The position numbers were made by a program, and so were the translations under genes. A stretch of DNA of 64,000 nt. It comes from Chromatiaceae bacterium. GTDB taxonomy: Bacteria; Pseudomonadota; Gammaproteobacteria; Chromatiales; Chromatiaceae. The first letter of the stretch is position 1. Every line of letters starts with the position of its first letter. Of the stretch, positions 1 to 9,503 are shown piece after piece. The stretch spans positions 744,001 to 808,000 of the forward strand of contig CP037918.1 of assembly GCA_019356535.1 (NCBI GenBank), written 5' to 3'. The notes under the pieces were generated by a model that saw nothing but the letters and a program-made list of their open reading frames with translations, ran no database searches and had not been told where the DNA came from.

Positions 1-689
1 TGAGCCGGTACACGCGTGGTCGGTTTCTGAGCTGGGCACAGGTGCCGCCGAACCATGTCAAGGTGCTGTCCAATACCGTGGCCGAACCCGGACCCGAGGC
101 TGGTGTTGCGGCGTTGCGCGCCACCTTGAAACTCGATGGAAAACGGGTATTGCTGACCGTGGGCAGACTGGCGGCCAGCGAAGCCTACAAGGGGCAGGAC
201 CGGGTCATACGTTGCCTGCCCGGGCTGTTACAACGCCATCCGGAGCTGGCCTATGTGATCGCGGGTGATGGTGACGATCGCCCCCGACTGGAGCGCCTGG
301 CCGCAGAAAACGGCGTTGCCGATAAGGTGTTGTTCCTCGGCAAGGTCAGTGCCAAGGATCTCGACGCCCTCTATCGCATTGCCGACCTGTTCGTCATGCC
401 CAGTATCGGAGAGGGCTTCGGCATCGTCTTTCTCGAGGCCATGGCGCGTGGCACCCCGGCGCTGGGTCTGGATGTCGATGGCAGTACCGACCCCCTGCAG
501 GATGGTGAACTCGGCCTGGTGAGCAGTGAATCCGGGTTGTACGAGGCCATTGAGCAGGGGCTTCAGGCACCGCCGCCACCCGACCTGGCCGAAAGGGTCC
601 AGAATACCTTTGGCCAGGCGAATTTCCGGCAACAGGTTCAGCGGCTCATGCGGTCGCTTGGCCAATCCCCCTCCGCTGTCTGTCATTGA
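1..689 (+). CDS. Glycosyltransferase family 4, C-terminal part (5' end outside window)
   Basis: The reading frame is open from base 3 to the TGA at 687-689 with no stop upstream, so the gene begins before the window. What is visible is the C-terminal Rossmann half of a retaining GT-B enzyme: a GRLAxxExYKGQD segment typical of the start of the second domain, then a VIAGDGDDRPRLE stretch and the E-x7-E-type nucleotide-sugar motif (EGFGIVFLEAMARG). It would add a sugar from a nucleotide donor to the lipid-linked polysaccharide repeat on the cytoplasmic side of the membrane. It is followed within 3 bases by asnB, so the two are probably co-transcribed. Donor and acceptor cannot be read from the sequence. 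Confidence 0.88.
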   Translation, partial: SRYTRGRFLSWAQVPPNHVKVLSNTVAEPGPEAGVAALRATLKLDGKRVLLTVGRLAASEAYKGQDRVIRCLPGLLQRHPELAYVIAGDGDDRPRLERLAAENGVADKVLFLGKVSAKDLDALYRIADLFVMPSIGEGFGIVFLEAMARGTPALGLDVDGSTDPLQDGELGLVSSESGLYEAIEQGLQAPPPPDLAERVQNTFGQANFRQQVQRLMRSLGQSPSAVCH

Positions 690-691
690 CC

Positions 692-2605
692 ATGTGTGGT
701 ATCGCCGCCATCTTTGCCTACCATTACGCCGCTCCCGGCATCGACAGGGAAGAACTGCGCAAGATCCGCGATCACATGATCGCCCGTGGCCCGGATGGCA
801 TGGGCGAATGGGTCTCCGCCGACAACCGTGTCGGCCTAGCGCACCGCCGCTTGTCCATCATCGACCTGACAGACGATGCCGCCCAGCCTATGAGCAGCCC
901 CGATGGCCGGCTGGTCATCAGCTTCAATGGCGAGATCTACAACTATCGGGAGCTGAGAAAGGTTCTGGAAGCCAAGGGGCGGCGCTTCCGGACACAGTCC
1001 GACACCGAAGTCCTGTTGCATCTGTACGATGAAAAAGGCGAAGACATGGTGCATGAGCTGCGCGGCATGTTCGCCCTCACCATCTGGGATGCGGCCAGAA
1101 ACGCCCTGTTCATGGCACGTGACCCCTATGGCATCAAGCCCCTGTACTATGCCGACGACGGCTGGACGGTACGGGTGGCCTCGCAGGTCAAGGCTATTCT
1201 CGCGGGAGGGCAGGTCTCCCGTGAGCCCGAGCCGGCGGGTATCGTCGGCTTCTACCTGCTTGGCAGCGTGCCCGAGCCCTGGACCACCTGGCAGGCCATC
1301 CGCGCCGTCCCGGCCGGCCATACCCTGTGGGTCACCGCCACCGGCCCCGGCGAACCAAGACAATACTTCTCCATCGCCAGGGTATGGCGCGAGGCCGCAG
1401 ACCAGGCCCCGAACGCTATCGATCCCCAACAACAGATCCGCGAAGCCCTGCTCGATTCCGTCCGGCACCACATGGTCGCCGATGTCCCCGTAGGCGCCTT
1501 TCTGTCTGCTGGCATCGACTCCAGCGCCCTCGTCGCCCTGATCACTGAGAGCCCCCGCTCCCTTGAGGGAGAGAGCTGGGGAGAGGGTGAAAAGCCAACC
1601 TCTCATTCCCTGAAAACCATCACCCTCGCATTCGAAGAGTTCAGAGGCACGCAACACGACGAAGCGCCTCTGGCCGAACAGGTCGCCAAACGCTACGGAA
1701 CCGATCACCGCACCCGCTATGTGACCGAACAGGAGTTCCAGCAAGACCTGCCGGCCATTCTGGAGGCCATGGACCAACCGACCATCGACGGCATCAACAC
1801 CTGGTTCGTCGCCAAGGCCGCCAGGGAACAGGGCCTGAAGGTGGCGATCTCGGGCCTGGGGGGCGACGAACTGTTTGGAGGCTACCCCTCATTTACGGAT
1901 GTGCCTCGCTGGGTCAAACGTTTCAGCCTGCCATCCCGCCTGCCGTTTCTGGGTGATGCCGTGCGCATCATTGGGGAAAGACTCATCCCGCATACCGGGA
2001 TCAACCCCAAGGCGGCGGGCATGGTCAAGTACGGCGGGCGCTGGACCACCGCCTGGTACCTGCGCCGGGGCCTGTTCATGCCCTGGGAGCTGGAGCAGGT
2101 CATGGGCAGGGAAATGGCGCAGAAAGGCCTGGAACGCCTGAATCTGGAACACACCATTGCCTCGGCCTTGCATCCGGTGCCCCCATCGGCCTATGGCAAG
2201 GTCGCCACGCTGGAAGCCTCTCTGTACATGCGCAACCAGTTGCTGCGCGATGCCGACTGGGCGGGCATGGCGCATTCACTGGAGATCCGGGTGCCGCTGG
2301 TGGATACGGTATTGCTGCGGAAGCTGGCCGGGGTATTGAACGGCCACAGGGAAAACCCCAAGCGCCCTTTGGCAGAGGCGCCCCAAAAACCATTGCCGGG
2401 GGTCGTCACGGCAAGGGCCAAGACCGGCTTTACCACCCCGATAGGAACCTGGCAGAAGAAAATGGAGGGTGCGAATGCCGATTCGGTTGCAAACACCCCT
2501 TGGGCCAGGCAATGGGCGCGCCATGTCACTGCCCTGATTGGTTCTCCATCGGCAAGTAATGAGCCCAGGGCGGCCGCCTCATTCGTGACTGAAGAATGTG
2601 GGTAA
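692..2605 (+). CDS. asnB: Asparagine synthase, glutamine-hydrolysing (AsnB family) of a polysaccharide locus
   Basis: I start at ATG 692 rather than an in-frame TTG at 686, because the family needs Cys directly after the initiator Met as glutaminase nucleophile (MCGIA). An N-terminal class II glutamine amidotransferase domain (RGPDG, SFNGEIYNY) is followed by a C-terminal ATP-PPase synthase domain (about residues 245-600). The PP-loop reads SAGIDSS instead of the usual SGGxDSS. Just after this loop there is about 20 residues of extra sequence (ESPRSLEGESWGEGEK) encoded by a palindromic repeat fragment. In polysaccharide loci AsnB homologues may amidate sugar carboxyls rather than make asparagine. 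That role here is inference from context. The gene is packed between a glycosyltransferase and a flippase. Confidence 0.88.
   Translation: MCGIAAIFAYHYAAPGIDREELRKIRDHMIARGPDGMGEWVSADNRVGLAHRRLSIIDLTDDAAQPMSSPDGRLVISFNGEIYNYRELRKVLEAKGRRFRTQSDTEVLLHLYDEKGEDMVHELRGMFALTIWDAARNALFMARDPYGIKPLYYADDGWTVRVASQVKAILAGGQVSREPEPAGIVGFYLLGSVPEPWTTWQAIRAVPAGHTLWVTATGPGEPRQYFSIARVWREAADQAPNAIDPQQQIREALLDSVRHHMVADVPVGAFLSAGIDSSALVALITESPRSLEGESWGEGEKPTSHSLKTITLAFEEFRGTQHDEAPLAEQVAKRYGTDHRTRYVTEQEFQQDLPAILEAMDQPTIDGINTWFVAKAAREQGLKVAISGLGGDELFGGYPSFTDVPRWVKRFSLPSRLPFLGDAVRIIGERLIPHTGINPKAAGMVKYGGRWTTAWYLRRGLFMPWELEQVMGREMAQKGLERLNLEHTIASALHPVPPSAYGKVATLEASLYMRNQLLRDADWAGMAHSLEIRVPLVDTVLLRKLAGVLNGHRENPKRPLAEAPQKPLPGVVTARAKTGFTTPIGTWQKKMEGANADSVANTPWARQWARHVTALIGSPSASNEPRAAASFVTEECG
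1549..1606. repeat. Palindromic repeat-like fragment inside asnB
   Basis: CTCCCTTGAGGGAG forms a hairpin and is followed by GCTGGGGAGAGGGTGAAAAG. The composition and layout are those of an intergenic repeat, yet it sits in frame inside the synthase domain of asnB and encodes a low-complexity Glu/Ser/Gly stretch. It looks like an insertion tolerated in a surface loop. Confidence 0.55.
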
Positions 2606-2611
2606 GTCACA

Positions 2612-4108
2612 GTGACGGATAACACACTCACAGCCAGGACAGATACAAAGGGCTCGCTTCGCGAGAGCGCCAAATCGGCCGTTCTCTGGGGCGGTGGTTC
2701 CACTATCGTCAGGGACATAATGCAGTTTGGCACCATGCTGATCCTGGTGCGGCTGCTCACCCCGGAGGACTACGGTCAGGTCGCCCTTGCCCAGTCGATC
2801 ATCGGGCTGATTTCGGTGTTTTCTTTTCAGACCTTTGTTAGTCATGCCTTGCAGGTAAGAAACCCCGATACTATAGACTGGCAATCGCATTTCACTGCGG
2901 GCTTCGTCATTAATACTCTGCTCTTTCTTGTGACTCTGGTGGTTGCGTGGCTGCTGTCTCTAACGGACCAATATGCTCGTGTCGCCTATCCCTTGGTTGG
3001 CATGGGATTCGTATTGTTAGTTGAGATCCTAGCAACGTTGCGGTACAGGATGCTGGAGAGCCGGCATGAGTGGAAACAATTTCGGTTGTTGACGATCTAT
3101 GGTGCTCTGCTTGGGAGTGTCGGGGGTATCCTTGTGGCCATCGCTGGGGGCGGATATTGGGCGCTAGTGGTCCAGGTGCCATTGTTTATGCTACCTGCTG
3201 CGGTGGATCTTCTTCATAAGGGTAAGTGGCGTGCCCGCTGGCATTTTTCATGGGCAACCTACCGGGCAGCCTTCCATTTCGGTTCCCAACGCATGGGCAG
3301 TAGCCTAGCCACACGGGGCAGGCAAACCGTGGAGCAATCCGTCCTGGCTGCTACCTATGCCTATACGGACCTGGGGGTCTTTACCCGAACCATCGGCTTG
3401 GGCACCCTGCTGATTGGGCGGATAGGGGGGATTTTCGCCCAGATGCTCTACCCGGTGATCACGCGCGTTGAGCCAAGCAGCCAGCGCTTTCGGGAGATAG
3501 CCCGCAAGGTCTTTGGTACCGTTTTGCTCGTAACTGTGCCCATGGCCTGCTTTCTTGCTTGGGAAGCAGAGGCGGTTGTAGACCTGTTGTATGGTGATCA
3601 ATGGCATGCAGTCGCTGGCTTGCTGCCTCTGGGCGTGGCAAGCGTGGCGGTATCGGGCCTTTCGGGGGTTGTCAATAGCCTGTTGTTGGCCAATGAGCAG
3701 GTGCGTTACTGCTTTCTGTTGGACCTAGCCTCGGCGGTGAGCGGCGTCGTCCTGGTTTTCTGGCTTCTCCCCCTTGGAGTCGAGTTATACCTGTTTGGCC
3801 TTGTGATACATGGCTTGGTTTTTCTTGGTGCCACATTGGTGCTGTTGGCCAGAACAAAAGGCATAACAATCGGTGCGGTTTTTCCGCTGGGACTCAAGGT
3901 GACGGGCGGTGGTCTGGTGGCCATAGGATTGATCGCATGGCTTCCGTCGACTGGTCTTTTCGAGGTGGTCGATTTGTTGGGTCGCCTCTTGGTCTTCGTA
4001 ATGGGAACATTTGTGGTGTTTCGGCTTCTGGTGCCGGAAATGATGAGGGAAATGTTGTTAGTCTTGCCTGGGGGTGAGGTGTTGGCAAAATTGGTGCGAG
4101 TTAGATAA
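2612..4108 (+). CDS. Polysaccharide flippase / lipopolysaccharide biosynthesis membrane protein (Wzx-like)
   Basis: A 498-residue polytopic membrane protein of the MATE/MOP flippase superfamily. After a charged cytosolic start the motif SAVLWGGGSTIVRDIMQFGTM and the LLTPEDYGQVALAQ segment are typical of the PST/Wzx-like branch, and hydrophobic stretches compatible with 12-14 helices follow to the end. It would move lipid-linked repeat units across the inner membrane. The start is a GTG six bases after asnB. Length is normal for the family. Base composition falls through its second half toward the low-GC gene that follows. Confidence 0.87.
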   Translation: MTDNTLTARTDTKGSLRESAKSAVLWGGGSTIVRDIMQFGTMLILVRLLTPEDYGQVALAQSIIGLISVFSFQTFVSHALQVRNPDTIDWQSHFTAGFVINTLLFLVTLVVAWLLSLTDQYARVAYPLVGMGFVLLVEILATLRYRMLESRHEWKQFRLLTIYGALLGSVGGILVAIAGGGYWALVVQVPLFMLPAAVDLLHKGKWRARWHFSWATYRAAFHFGSQRMGSSLATRGRQTVEQSVLAATYAYTDLGVFTRTIGLGTLLIGRIGGIFAQMLYPVITRVEPSSQRFREIARKVFGTVLLVTVPMACFLAWEAEAVVDLLYGDQWHAVAGLLPLGVASVAVSGLSGVVNSLLLANEQVRYCFLLDLASAVSGVVLVFWLLPLGVELYLFGLVIHGLVFLGATLVLLARTKGITIGAVFPLGLKVTGGGLVAIGLIAWLPSTGLFEVVDLLGRLLVFVMGTFVVFRLLVPEMMREMLLVLPGGEVLAKLVRVR

Positions 4109-4138
4109 ATAGATTTATCTTTCCCGGGGTAATGTGAA

Positions 4139-4969
4139 ATGATAAATATTATTATATCTGGCGGTCTTGGAAATCAGCTTTTTCAGTATGCTGCTGGATG
4201 GTCATTAGCGAATAGGTTGGGTGTTGGTCTGCGAATCGACACGCGATTTTATACCGAATATGAAGGGCCAAGGTCTTTTCGTCTATCAATGTTGCCAATT
4301 TCCGCAGAAATAAAAAGTTATCGTGAGCGGGGCATATTTCGTGCGCATGGTATTGTGTATAGAATGAAAAGGATTTTATGGGATAAGTGGATTTATGACC
4401 TGTATAATGAGCCATGTCTTGGGTTTGATCCAGGGTTTTTTGAATTGTCGGATGGTGTGTGGGTATCAGGGTTATTTCAATCCTACAGATACATCGACTT
4501 TTGTAGCGATATTAGGTCTGAGTTGTCGATAGAGAGCTTGGTTTCTTCTGGCGTAAAAAGTGACCATTACTCTCGTTATATATCTCTTCATGTGAGAAGG
4601 GGTGACTACACGTCTCTTCCTGGCTTCTGGATGGAATATTTCGATAAATATTATTCTGAGGCCATGAGGCGAGCGTCCGTCATGTTTGGATGTGATCGTT
4701 TCTTGGTCTTTTCTGATGATGTCCAATGGTGCAAGTCACAATCCTTGTTCCAAGATAATTGCGATTTCTTTGAGGATTCATCTTATACGGATATAGATGC
4801 ACTGTATGCGATGGGAGAATGTAAAGGGCATGTTATTGCTAATAGCAGTTTCTCTCTATGGGCCGCCTTGATGAGCGGGAAGGGAGGGGTGGCGCCATCT
4901 AAGTGGATAAAGGGGGTTGATACGAGAGAAGCAGAGATTGTTCCATCGGAGGGATGGGTTCTAATATGA
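4139..4969 (+). CDS. Alpha-1,2-fucosyltransferase family protein (GT11)
   Basis: A 276-residue protein beginning with the GT11 signature GGLGNQLFQYAAG (residues 8-20) and carrying the HVRRGDY donor-binding motif at residues 151-157. A conserved C-terminal stretch (VIANSSFSLWAALMSG) is also of this family. GT11 enzymes transfer L-fucose (or a related 6-deoxy sugar) from GDP-fucose to galactose-type acceptors. The donor can be made by the gmd-fcl pair at 24-25 kb in the same locus. The gene is clearly lower in GC than its neighbours, with many A/T third positions, which suggests separate acquisition. It lies 30 bases after the flippase. Confidence 0.9.
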   Translation: MINIIISGGLGNQLFQYAAGWSLANRLGVGLRIDTRFYTEYEGPRSFRLSMLPISAEIKSYRERGIFRAHGIVYRMKRILWDKWIYDLYNEPCLGFDPGFFELSDGVWVSGLFQSYRYIDFCSDIRSELSIESLVSSGVKSDHYSRYISLHVRRGDYTSLPGFWMEYFDKYYSEAMRRASVMFGCDRFLVFSDDVQWCKSQSLFQDNCDFFEDSSYTDIDALYAMGECKGHVIANSSFSLWAALMSGKGGVAPSKWIKGVDTREAEIVPSEGWVLI

Positions 4970-5025
4970 TGCACTGTGTGAAAGTGGACAATGCGGTTCG
5001 TCCGGCAGCGTAAGAGAGCGGGACG

Positions 5026-6255
5026 GTGAACAGTCGGATCTTAATCATGATCGGGGGGCATCTCGCGTTCGCACCGCGGGCACAAAAAGAGGCAAAGGCA
5101 TTGCGGAACGCCGGTCATGACGTCATGGTTAGGGGCGGTTGGTGGAGCGATGCGCTCGCACAGGAGGATGTTGAACTGGCGCAGCGGATGGACATTGATT
5201 TCGCGCCCGTTATTGACACAAGAAAAAAAGACATTGGAAGCTTTCTCTTTCGATTCAAACAGCGTCTAACAAGGGAACTGTTTTTGCGTACGGGAATTTG
5301 CAGCCCCCGTATCTTTGGTCCGGGGGCACCGGAGTTTCTGCGGGAGGCCCGTCGGTTGCAGCCGGATGTGGTCATGGTGCATTCGGAAACCGGGCTGTGG
5401 GTTGGAAAACAGTTGCTCGATGAGGGCTATCGGGTCGGTATCGATTTTGAGGATTGGTTCTCCCAGGACCTGCTGCCGCAGGATCGGGGTGGGCGCCCTA
5501 TCGAGGCGCTGCAGGCGTTGGAACGGGAGTTATTGCAGCGCGCCTGTTGCATCGTTACCACGACTAGGGTGCTGGCCGAAAAATTGGCCGAGGATGCCCG
5601 CTGTGCCCGGATTCCTATTGCAGTCCCGAACTGCTTTCCGGCTGGGGAAAGAGAAAGGGCACTGAGGGTTCAGAAGGATGAAGTACCGCCGGGGACGGTT
5701 TCCTTTTACTGGTTTTCCCAAACCATTGGGCCGGGTCGTGGTCTCGAGACACTGGCAGAGGCGTTACAGCAACTCGAAGGGAATTGGTCTTTAGCGCTGC
5801 GTGGGGCATTGCGTGGTTATCGGGACTGGTTCGAGGCCACCTTTCCGCCAGCGGTCAGAGATCGGATAGCACTGCTCGATACGGTGCCGAATGAAGCGCT
5901 GCTGGCGAGAAGCATGGGGCACGATGTTGGTTTGGCTCTGGAAGAGCCATTTTGTCCCAGCAGGGATCTGACAGCGACCAACAAGATCTTCGAATATCTG
6001 CGCGCCGGCCTTGCGGTTATCGCAACCGAGACCCAGGGCCAGATGGAGGTTATGGCGGAGTGTCCTGATGCCGGCCTGACCATACCGCCGGGCAATGCTC
6101 ATGCACTTGCGGCAGTGATGCAGCGCATGATCGATGACTCGGATTACCGAATGTCATGCAAGAAGGCGGCCTGGGAGGCGGGCGCCGGCCCATGGGCCTG
6201 GGAGACCCACGCCCCCCGGCTTGTCGAGGCCATTACTGGGTCGTGCCTGTCATGA
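5026..6255 (+). CDS. Glycosyltransferase, GT4-like
   Basis: A 409-residue GT-B fold protein. The N-terminal half has a short hydrophobic ILIMIGGHLAF start and the DVVMVHSETGLWVG segment of an acceptor domain. The C-terminal half has YWFSQTIGPGRGLETLAEAL and NKIFEYLRAGLAVIATE, which are the sugar-nucleotide domain features of family 4. The start is GTG at 5026, the stop overlaps the next gene as ATGA. Composition returns to the GC-rich local norm after the fucosyltransferase. Sugar specificity is unknown. Confidence 0.82.
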   Translation: MNSRILIMIGGHLAFAPRAQKEAKALRNAGHDVMVRGGWWSDALAQEDVELAQRMDIDFAPVIDTRKKDIGSFLFRFKQRLTRELFLRTGICSPRIFGPGAPEFLREARRLQPDVVMVHSETGLWVGKQLLDEGYRVGIDFEDWFSQDLLPQDRGGRPIEALQALERELLQRACCIVTTTRVLAEKLAEDARCARIPIAVPNCFPAGERERALRVQKDEVPPGTVSFYWFSQTIGPGRGLETLAEALQQLEGNWSLALRGALRGYRDWFEATFPPAVRDRIALLDTVPNEALLARSMGHDVGLALEEPFCPSRDLTATNKIFEYLRAGLAVIATETQGQMEVMAECPDAGLTIPPGNAHALAAVMQRMIDDSDYRMSCKKAAWEAGAGPWAWETHAPRLVEAITGSCLS

Positions 6256-7559
6256 AAAAGCTCCTCATTGTCTCGCCTCATTTCCCGCCGTCGAGCACTG
6301 CCGATTCGCAGCGGGTGAGGATGCTGTTGCCGTTTTTCCGGGAGCATGGTTGGGAACCGGTGGTGTTGGCGGTGGAACCCAAGCAGGTTGCCGCGCCACA
6401 AGACCAATGGCTGGTCGGGGGGCTGCCCAAAGATATCCGCATTGTGCGCGTCACGGCGATGGGGCTCGGCTGGTCACGGATCCCCGGCCTGGGGGTGCTT
6501 GATTATCGGGCCCTGCCTGCCCTGCGGCGTGCCGGTGATGCCCTGTTGGGGAGTGAGTCCTTCGACTTGGTCTATTTTTCCACCACCGTGTTCGGTGTCC
6601 ATGTGCTCGGGCCGCGCTGGAAAAGGCGTTATGGCGTGCCCTTCGTTCTGGACTACCAGGATCCCTGGGTTTCCGACTATTACCGAGAGCATCCCGACAT
6701 CCGCCCTCCGGGGGGGCGGCTTAAATACAATCTCATGCAGGCCAAGGCCCGGCGGGACGAGCGACGGGTGCTGGCTGCCTGTGCTGGTATCACCTCGGTC
6801 TCGCCTGATTATCCGAGACAGTTAAAGGAACAATACCCCTGGTTGGCCGATTTCCCGGCCCTGGTGCAACCCTTTCCAGGCTCCAGGGCCGATTTCGAAC
6901 GATTGGAAAAGCGCAGTATGTCGCCGTCAGATTTTGGACTGGATTGGGGCGACACGAAGCGCAACTGGGTGTATGTCGGTGTGGTAGGCCCCTATATGCA
7001 CTTTTCATTGACTGCCCTGTTCCTAGCAATTGCGCGCTGGCGGAAGGAAGCGCCGGAGCAGGTACGCGGGCTGCGCCTGCACTTCGTCGGGACCTCCTAT
7101 GCCCCAGCGGGCACAGCGGAGCCGGCGGTGCTGCCGCTGGCCAGACGATTCGGACTGGACGACGTGGTTCACGAACAGACGGACCGTTTGCCGCTCTCCA
7201 AGGCCTTGCAGCTGCTTTTGAGTGCCGATGCATTGATCGTCCCGGGATCGGATGATGCTGCTTATACGGCATCCAAGATATATCCGTATCTCTTGGCGAG
7301 AAAACCGTTACTGGTGGTTTTCCATCGCCAAAGCTCGGTAGTGAACTTGATAGAGGAAGCGGGTGGTGGTGTGGTTGTAGGCTTTGGTGGGAATGAGACG
7401 CCAGAGGAACTCGCTGGGAAGATTTACCGGGCTTGGTTACAGAGCGGTGCGTACTATGAAGCCAAAGAGTTGAACGAAGAAGCGTTCGCACCTTATATGG
7501 AAAAGGAGAGTGCGAAGCAGCTTTGTGGCTTCTTGTGTGATCTCATAGACACTATGTGA
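6252..7559 (+). CDS. Glycosyltransferase, GT4-like
   Basis: The start is ATG 6252, overlapping the previous stop as ATGA. An in-frame start 96 bases earlier lies inside the previous gene and is rejected. The 435-residue product begins MKKLLIVSPHFPPSSTADSQR, the usual N-terminal strand and glycine/proline loop of family 4 enzymes. It contains a DYQDPW motif near residue 135 found in a subgroup of polysaccharide glycosyltransferases, and a C-terminal domain with VGVVGPYMHFSL and SADALIVPGSDDAAYTASK. It probably acts on the growing cytosolic repeat unit. The specificity is not readable. Confidence 0.82.
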   Translation: MKKLLIVSPHFPPSSTADSQRVRMLLPFFREHGWEPVVLAVEPKQVAAPQDQWLVGGLPKDIRIVRVTAMGLGWSRIPGLGVLDYRALPALRRAGDALLGSESFDLVYFSTTVFGVHVLGPRWKRRYGVPFVLDYQDPWVSDYYREHPDIRPPGGRLKYNLMQAKARRDERRVLAACAGITSVSPDYPRQLKEQYPWLADFPALVQPFPGSRADFERLEKRSMSPSDFGLDWGDTKRNWVYVGVVGPYMHFSLTALFLAIARWRKEAPEQVRGLRLHFVGTSYAPAGTAEPAVLPLARRFGLDDVVHEQTDRLPLSKALQLLLSADALIVPGSDDAAYTASKIYPYLLARKPLLVVFHRQSSVVNLIEEAGGGVVVGFGGNETPEELAGKIYRAWLQSGAYYEAKELNEEAFAPYMEKESAKQLCGFLCDLIDTM

Positions 7560-7616
7560 TATAAATATAACAATATCTATCCTTATCGGGTAAAGTTTTA
7601 GGAATCTATTTAAGAA

Positions 7617-8591
7617 ATGAAATATCCGTTGAATGTGTTCTATGGGGAGCCAGATCCAGATCGCTGGTTTTTATATGACAGGTACCCGCGTCGAGTTATT
7701 CGTAGAATAGTGCGAGGTAAAAGTAGGCCGGGTGGGCAAAAAATGGTATTCATTAATCTTGTTAAGGGTCTTAGAAAAATAGGTGTGCCCTATAGAATTA
7801 ACAATTTCCGATATATTAGCAGACACACAAATGAGCCGGCCTGTATAATTGGAAAGTCTCACATGCTTTTTAATTATGATTGGAAGAATCCGATTATTTT
7901 AGGTAGTGCAGGCTCTTGTCATCCTGTGGATTGTCAAGGCTTGTTGGAAAGATATGTCATTCGGAAAATATTGGTGCCAGGACCATGGGTTTATAGCATG
8001 TTTAAGCCATTTTATGGGGACAGGTTGAAGATCTGGCCGGTTGGGATTGATACAGAATATTGGGCGCCAAGAAACGTGAAAAAGAGTATTGATGTTCTAG
8101 TATACGATAAAATATATTGGAAGCGAGATATATATGAAGACAAACTAATAGATCCCATTGTGGAGTCTATTAGGCGCAGGGGGCTTACTGTGGAGACTAT
8201 ACGGTATGGACTCTACAAGCCGGAAGAGTTAAATCATGCCGTGCAGAGATGTCGTTCCGCAATCTTTCTCAGTAGGCACGAGACGCAGGGTCTGGCGTAT
8301 CAGCAAATACTTTCTGCAGGGGTGCCGGTGTTCGCATGGGATCCAGGCGGGTTTTGGGAGGATCCAGAATATTACCCGGATAGAGTAAAGTTTCGTCCAG
8401 TCAGTTCTGTTCCATACTGGGATGAAAGGTGCGGAATGAAATTCGAGGATGCTCACACTTTTGAATCACGCTTTGATCAATTTTATGAGGGCGTAAAAAG
8501 GTCAATATTTTGTCCACGGGATTACATATTGGACAATTTGACACTCGAAAAATGCGCATCACAATATATTGATATAGTGAGGTCGCTATAA
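7617..8591 (+). CDS. Glycosyltransferase-like protein of a low-GC cassette
   Basis: A 324-residue protein without membrane segments. The C-terminal half reads AIFLSRHETQGLAYQQILSAG followed by VPVFAWDPGG, which is the nucleotide-sugar site pattern of GT-B enzymes. The N-terminal half (FYGEPDPDRWFLYDRYPRR, GGQKMVFINLVKGL) is less familiar. It is AT-rich relative to flanking genes and overlaps the sulfotransferase by one base (TAATG), so these two form a transferred pair. A 57-base AT-rich spacer precedes it. Confidence 0.72.
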   Translation: MKYPLNVFYGEPDPDRWFLYDRYPRRVIRRIVRGKSRPGGQKMVFINLVKGLRKIGVPYRINNFRYISRHTNEPACIIGKSHMLFNYDWKNPIILGSAGSCHPVDCQGLLERYVIRKILVPGPWVYSMFKPFYGDRLKIWPVGIDTEYWAPRNVKKSIDVLVYDKIYWKRDIYEDKLIDPIVESIRRRGLTVETIRYGLYKPEELNHAVQRCRSAIFLSRHETQGLAYQQILSAGVPVFAWDPGGFWEDPEYYPDRVKFRPVSSVPYWDERCGMKFEDAHTFESRFDQFYEGVKRSIFCPRDYILDNLTLEKCASQYIDIVRSL

Positions 8592-9451
8592 TGACATTGC
8601 CAAATTTTATTATATCTGGTGCGCCAAAGGCAGGAACAACTTCGTTATACCGATACTTGGCAGAACACCCTGGTGTTTATATGTCTCCAGTGAAAGAACC
8701 GGATTTCTTTCATCTGCATTATGATCGTGGTCTGGAATGGTATGCAAGTTTATTTGAGGGTCGTGTATCAGAGGAAGCCATAGGAGAGGCATCTCCTGAC
8801 ACTATGGCGTCCATAGAGGCGATGGAGCGCATACATTCTATTGTGCCGGAGATGCGGTTTATATATATCGTAAGAGACCCGATAGATCGTGCGTACTCGC
8901 ATTATCTTTTTGAAGTTAATATGGGCACTCAATCAGCCTTGGTAAAATTTAGCGAATTTATTCGCGATGAGGAGAATGCAAGGAGAAATAAAGTGGTAGA
9001 TCTTGGAATGTATTCAAAGCATATAGAGAATTGCATGAAATACTTCGATAGAGGGCAGATATTCGTAGGATTATTTGACGACTTAAAAAGTGATCGCAAG
9101 GGGTTTCTTCGTAGCGTTTATGATTTTTTGGGGCTGGAAGAGTATTGGAGTGATGAGGAGGGGCTCGGTAATGTATATAATGTGACATATTATCCTAGAA
9201 GTCTTGCAGGGTATAGGTTTGTTCGTTCATTATGGGATCCTATAAAGGCAAGAATGAGCGAACGAACTCTCCAGAAGATTGCTCCTATTAAAGATTTTGT
9301 GCATAGTTCGTTCTTTACTGCCAATCGCAATAAGCGTCCACGGATTAATGATGAAGATATAGAATATTTATATGACATATATAGAGACTCAAATAAAGAT
9401 CTAGAGAGATTGTTGGGACGCGACTTGTCGGCGTGGCATGGCATGAGCTGA
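8591..9451 (+). CDS. Sulfotransferase (PAPS-dependent)
   Basis: A 286-residue protein with the 5'-phosphosulfate-binding loop GAPKAGTTSLYRYLAEHP near residues 9-26 and the 3'-phosphate motif YIVRDPIDRAYSHY near residues 95-108, both diagnostic of the PAPS-dependent sulfotransferase family. It would transfer sulfate from PAPS to a sugar hydroxyl of the polysaccharide, giving a sulfated and acidic product. Its start overlaps the stop of the glycosyltransferase before it by one base, so they are translationally coupled. Low GC, like its partner. No PAPS synthesis gene lies in the window. Confidence 0.88.
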   Translation: MTLPNFIISGAPKAGTTSLYRYLAEHPGVYMSPVKEPDFFHLHYDRGLEWYASLFEGRVSEEAIGEASPDTMASIEAMERIHSIVPEMRFIYIVRDPIDRAYSHYLFEVNMGTQSALVKFSEFIRDEENARRNKVVDLGMYSKHIENCMKYFDRGQIFVGLFDDLKSDRKGFLRSVYDFLGLEEYWSDEEGLGNVYNVTYYPRSLAGYRFVRSLWDPIKARMSERTLQKIAPIKDFVHSSFFTANRNKRPRINDEDIEYLYDIYRDSNKDLERLLGRDLSAWHGMS

Positions 9452-9503
9452 CTATGTACGGATAAGGATGGACAGCAAGAGTTGGTGAGGCTACACCTGC
9501 GCC

